Assembly: GCF_051045985.1 (NCBI RefSeq)
Contig: NZ_CP157350.1
Coordinates: forward strand, 1,364,001 to 1,428,000
Reading direction: 5' to 3'
Origin: Scardovia wiggsiae
Lineage (GTDB): Bacteria > Actinomycetota > Actinomycetes > Actinomycetales > Bifidobacteriaceae
Length of the DNA: 64,000 nt
Position 1 is the first letter of the stretch. Each line of letters begins with the position of its first letter. Both the position numbers and the translations under genes were made by a program. Under the pieces are notes generated by a model. That model saw only the letters and a list, made by a program, of their open reading frames with translations. It did no database searches and was not told where the DNA came from. This document shows positions 61,448 through 64,000 of this stretch, in pieces.

Positions 61448-63214
61448 ATGGAACCAGACGAGAGTAGCAGCAACATTATTGACGGGGCTGGCAGCGCAGG
61501 GCCCGCAGCCGGTACATGCGGTCGGCAGCAGCCCGGCATACGCACAAAATCCCGCATGCGCGTGCTGCACGGCAGCAGTACCGGAGGTTCCCGTATAGCT
61601 CTGATCCCCAGCCATCATCGGAAACTGCTGCCCGGATGGAGCCAGCTGCAGGCTTACACGCATACTGACCACGGGCGGCGGGCGATGGGTTGGATAGTCA
61701 CGCTTGCAGTCACTATTTTTGGTGGTCTTCTGCGGTTCATACGGCTCGGCAGCCCTAAAGGCCTGGTTTTTGACGAAACATATTACGTTAAGGACGCCTG
61801 GACCATGCTTATGACGGGAGAAGCGCGGGACTGGCCGAAAACCATACACGGGACAGCTGTTAATGCTTTGTTCGCAGCAGGACAGACCGACAACTGGCTG
61901 CCCCAGGCTGAGAACGTGGTCCACCCTCCCCTGGGGAAATGGTTCATAGCCCTGGGGCTCAAACTTTTGGGGGGTGCAGGAAATATTGCCGCTTGGAGGG
62001 TAGCCGCCGCGGCAGCAGGCACTATAGGCATCCTCCTCATGTGCCGCATAGCGCTTAAACTGTTCCGTAACCTTCCGCTGGCAGCGCTTGCCGGGATACT
62101 CATGAGCATTGACGGCCTCGGAATAGTTATGAGCCGCACCGGAATCCTTGATATCTTCATTATGAGCCTGGTACTTGGAGCCTTCCTCTGCCTGCTCAAT
62201 CACCGCGAATGGGCACTCGCAAAACTCACCGCGTATGCCGATGCCCATCATGTCTCGCCACAGACGCCTCAAAACTCAAGAAACCTCGCCGGACCATCCG
62301 TATTCTTCTCATGGTGGCGCCTCATAGCTGCCGTATTGCTTGGGCTGAGCTGCGGGATCAAATGGTCCGGGATATATTTCTTTGCTGTTTTCGCCCTTAT
62401 CTCCGTGCTATGGGATGCATATAACAGGCATACGCTCGGGTACCGCTTCTGGTTCGCAAGCGCGGTTGTCCATGACGGCCTGCCTGCTGCACTGTATATG
62501 GTGCCCACGGCAACGCTGTCATACTGTGCGACATGGGCCGGCTGGTTCATTCATCCGGATTCCTATATGCACAACTGGGCGGCGGCGCATCCCGGGGAAG
62601 GGATCACATGGCTCCCTGAAACACTGCGGTCGTTCGTTGAATACCACCGCCAAATGTGGCAGTTCCATGTTAACCTGAGCGAACCGCATCCATATATGGC
62701 GAACGCATGGATGTGGCCGCTACAGATCCGCCCGACGAACTTCTGGCTGTCAGAATCAGCAAAAGGGACCGGGCTGTGCGCGATATCCCCCGGATCGCCC
62801 TGTTACAGCAATGTTCTCGCTTTAGGAAACCCCCTGCTGTGGTGGATCGGGACGCTGTGCGCGCTCCTGGTCATTATCATAACCGTTGTTGATTTTGCAA
62901 ACCGGCGCGGAGACTGGCGGATATGGGCTGTACTTGCGGGCTGGCTCGGCGGCTGGCTTCCGTGGCTGCAGTACCTGAACCGCACAACATTCAATTTTTA
63001 CGCGATAGTACTTCTTCCCTGGGTGATCCTGTCTGTGATATATATGGCGAGCTGGCTCAAAGCCCAGCTTAAAAAGCGGGCATACCATGTAATCGTAGGC
63101 ATAGGCGTGGCCGCCATAGTGCTGGCATCAGTTTTCTTCTTCCCTCTCTGGACCGGGATACCGCTCCCCCGCGGACTGTGGGCGGCACATATGTGGCTGT
63201 ACAGCTGGATCTAA
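61448..63214 (+). CDS. pmt: Protein O-mannosyltransferase (GT39, PMT family)
   Basis: 588 residues, about eleven membrane helices. The first extracytoplasmic loop has FDETYYVKDA with the DE pair (near 108) and HPPLGKWFIALG; further on come SRTGILDIF, LGLSCGIKWSG and RPTNFWLSES. Transfers mannose from a polyprenyl phosphate to Ser/Thr of exported proteins. The first 75 residues are a polar cytosolic extension, and no Shine-Dalgarno lies before the ATG, so the true start may be internal. Such mannosylation normally acts on Sec-exported proteins. Confidence 0.93.
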   Translation: MEPDESSSNIIDGAGSAGPAAGTCGRQQPGIRTKSRMRVLHGSSTGGSRIALIPSHHRKLLPGWSQLQAYTHTDHGRRAMGWIVTLAVTIFGGLLRFIRLGSPKGLVFDETYYVKDAWTMLMTGEARDWPKTIHGTAVNALFAAGQTDNWLPQAENVVHPPLGKWFIALGLKLLGGAGNIAAWRVAAAAAGTIGILLMCRIALKLFRNLPLAALAGILMSIDGLGIVMSRTGILDIFIMSLVLGAFLCLLNHREWALAKLTAYADAHHVSPQTPQNSRNLAGPSVFFSWWRLIAAVLLGLSCGIKWSGIYFFAVFALISVLWDAYNRHTLGYRFWFASAVVHDGLPAALYMVPTATLSYCATWAGWFIHPDSYMHNWAAAHPGEGITWLPETLRSFVEYHRQMWQFHVNLSEPHPYMANAWMWPLQIRPTNFWLSESAKGTGLCAISPGSPCYSNVLALGNPLLWWIGTLCALLVIIITVVDFANRRGDWRIWAVLAGWLGGWLPWLQYLNRTTFNFYAIVLLPWVILSVIYMASWLKAQLKKRAYHVIVGIGVAAIVLASVFFFPLWTGIPLPRGLWAAHMWLYSWI

Positions 63215-63315
63215 GTTCAGGAACCAGGTTACTGCCAATTGCCAGTTTTCGTAACAGCACTGCTAATATCCGTAATTGTTAGTATCTGGTTTAGATCTAG
63301 CCCTGAAAGACGGCG

Positions 63316-63375
63316 TTACAGATGTATCGTGTATGCTTATATAGTTTCTGATCGTACAGGCTCCTTACAGGAGCC
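63316..63375 (+). promoter_or_regulatory. Promoter and hairpin upstream of the DedA gene
   Basis: TTACAG (63316-63321), 18 bases, TATAGT (63340-63345); then GGCTCC/GGAGCC (about 63359-63374), a small hairpin in the leader. Confidence 0.5.
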
Positions 63376-63404
63376 AGGGCACGGATACCAATAAGGGAGT
63401 TCCA

Positions 63405-64000
63405 GTGGACGTTATTAACTTTTTTGTGCGGCTTCTCAGGGATCCGCGTACCGCAATCGCCGGATGGATCACGACGCTTGGCCTCGGGCCTACTTATGCC
63501 ATTATTTTTCTGATAATCTTCATTGAGACCGGCGTGGTGTTCATGCCCTTCCTCCCGGGGGATTCCTTGCTGTTTGCCGCAGGGTATTTTGCCGCTGATC
63601 CGAAATATCCCATTACCCTTCCTGTACTGCTGCCCATCCTGCTGGCTGCGCCAATCCTGGGAGATCAGTGCAACTACTTTATCGGCCATTTCTTTGGCCG
63701 GCGGATCGTCGAATCCGGCAAAGTCAAGTCGCTGACACCGGAAAGGATCGCCAAAACCGAGGGGATGATAGACAAGTGGGGTCCGCTTGCGGTATTCCTC
63801 GGGCGTTTCTTCCCCTTTATCCGTACTTTTATGCCGTTCTTCGCCGGCATTACGGGCATGAAATGGCACCGGTTCGCGCCGTTCAGCGTACTTGGCGGGC
63901 TGGTCTGGGGCTCGCTGTTCACCCTGCTCGGATACTTCTTCGGCGGCATCCCCGCAGTGCAGAAACACTTTGAGCTTGTGATAGTAGGCATCCTGCTCAT
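63405..64000 (+). CDS. DedA family membrane protein (partial)
   Basis: At least 198 residues, continuing past the window. GTG start with AAGGGAG before it. DedA/SNARE-assoc signatures: IIFLIIFIETGVVFMPFLPGDSLL with the conserved Glu and PGD, then GRFFPFIRTFMPFFAGITGM with the paired Arg. Members flip polyprenyl phosphate or phospholipids and keep the membrane potential. Fits with its neighbour pmt, which uses a polyprenyl phosphate donor. Confidence 0.92.
   Translation, partial: MDVINFFVRLLRDPRTAIAGWITTLGLGPTYAIIFLIIFIETGVVFMPFLPGDSLLFAAGYFAADPKYPITLPVLLPILLAAPILGDQCNYFIGHFFGRRIVESGKVKSLTPERIAKTEGMIDKWGPLAVFLGRFFPFIRTFMPFFAGITGMKWHRFAPFSVLGGLVWGSLFTLLGYFFGGIPAVQKHFELVIVGILL

Noticed and set aside
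61340..62272. 310-codon minus-strand open frame
   Set aside because: Antisense to the protein O-mannosyltransferase gene, which has clear catalytic motifs.

Overview
The window reads as the chromosome of an actinobacterium, most likely a member of the Bifidobacteriaceae with moderate GC. The evidence is gene content and order: the fhaA-fhaB-pstP-rodA-pbpA-pknA-pknB division and peptidoglycan cluster next to a class E-type sortase, a DUF881 protein and crgA; tgt beside tRNA-Leu; and metG, rsmI and a protein O-mannosyltransferase close together. Genus cannot be settled from sequence alone. No rRNA, CRISPR array, phage or insertion sequence was seen.

Region 1 (1-15.9 kb) is accessory and built around a Firmicutes-style type VII secretion system (T7SSb). 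On the minus strand it has an EsxA-like WXG100 protein, a 1652-residue EssC-type FHA/FtsK ATPase, an EsaB/YukD ubiquitin-like protein, three small helical proteins, a WXG-like Ser/Gly-rich protein, a 453-residue candidate effector with a Gly/Ala/Ser repeat tail, and two small DcrB/LpqN-like proteins. Opposite it on the plus strand are a 44-residue coiled-coil protein, three tandem paralogues that each contain two copies of one membrane module (six modules in all), and a third LpqN-like protein. essA and essB are not in the window.

Region 2 (16-28.3 kb) holds tgt, tRNA-Leu(CAG), an HdeD-like protein, two overlapping YhgE/Pip membrane proteins (the fold family that includes EsaA), a Phd/RelE-type toxin-antitoxin pair with a near-consensus promoter, an alpha/beta hydrolase, an Lsa-like ABC-F ribosome-protection ATPase behind a structured leader with a possible 7-codon leader peptide, and a NUDIX hydrolase.

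Region 3 (28.4-47.2 kb) is core: FHA proteins, PP2C phosphatase, RodA, PBP2-type transpeptidase, two Ser/Thr kinases (one with PASTA domains), sortase, DUF881, CrgA, a VOC protein, a frameshifted membrane protein, a rhomboid protease, a small membrane protein, glycogen phosphorylase and an SCP2-like protein.

Region 4 (47.2-64 kb) holds a divergent RelA/SpoT-domain and Panacea-domain pair that looks like a toxin-antitoxin system, cysE and cysK, an acyltransferase/acyltransferase/GT8 operon, metG, a cluster of DnaA-box-like sites, an AbiEi-like protein, a variant leucine-rich-repeat protein, rsmI, a frameshifted surface-protein fragment, pmt and the start of a DedA gene.

The most novel signals are: (i) two homologous, apparently undescribed small RNAs downstream of cysE and metG, sharing a long C/U-rich linker that could pair with Shine-Dalgarno sequences; (ii) the T7SSb locus with its six-module membrane array; (iii) the divergent RelA/SpoT-Panacea pair; (iv) the DnaA-box cluster upstream of metG; (v) the ABC-F leader.
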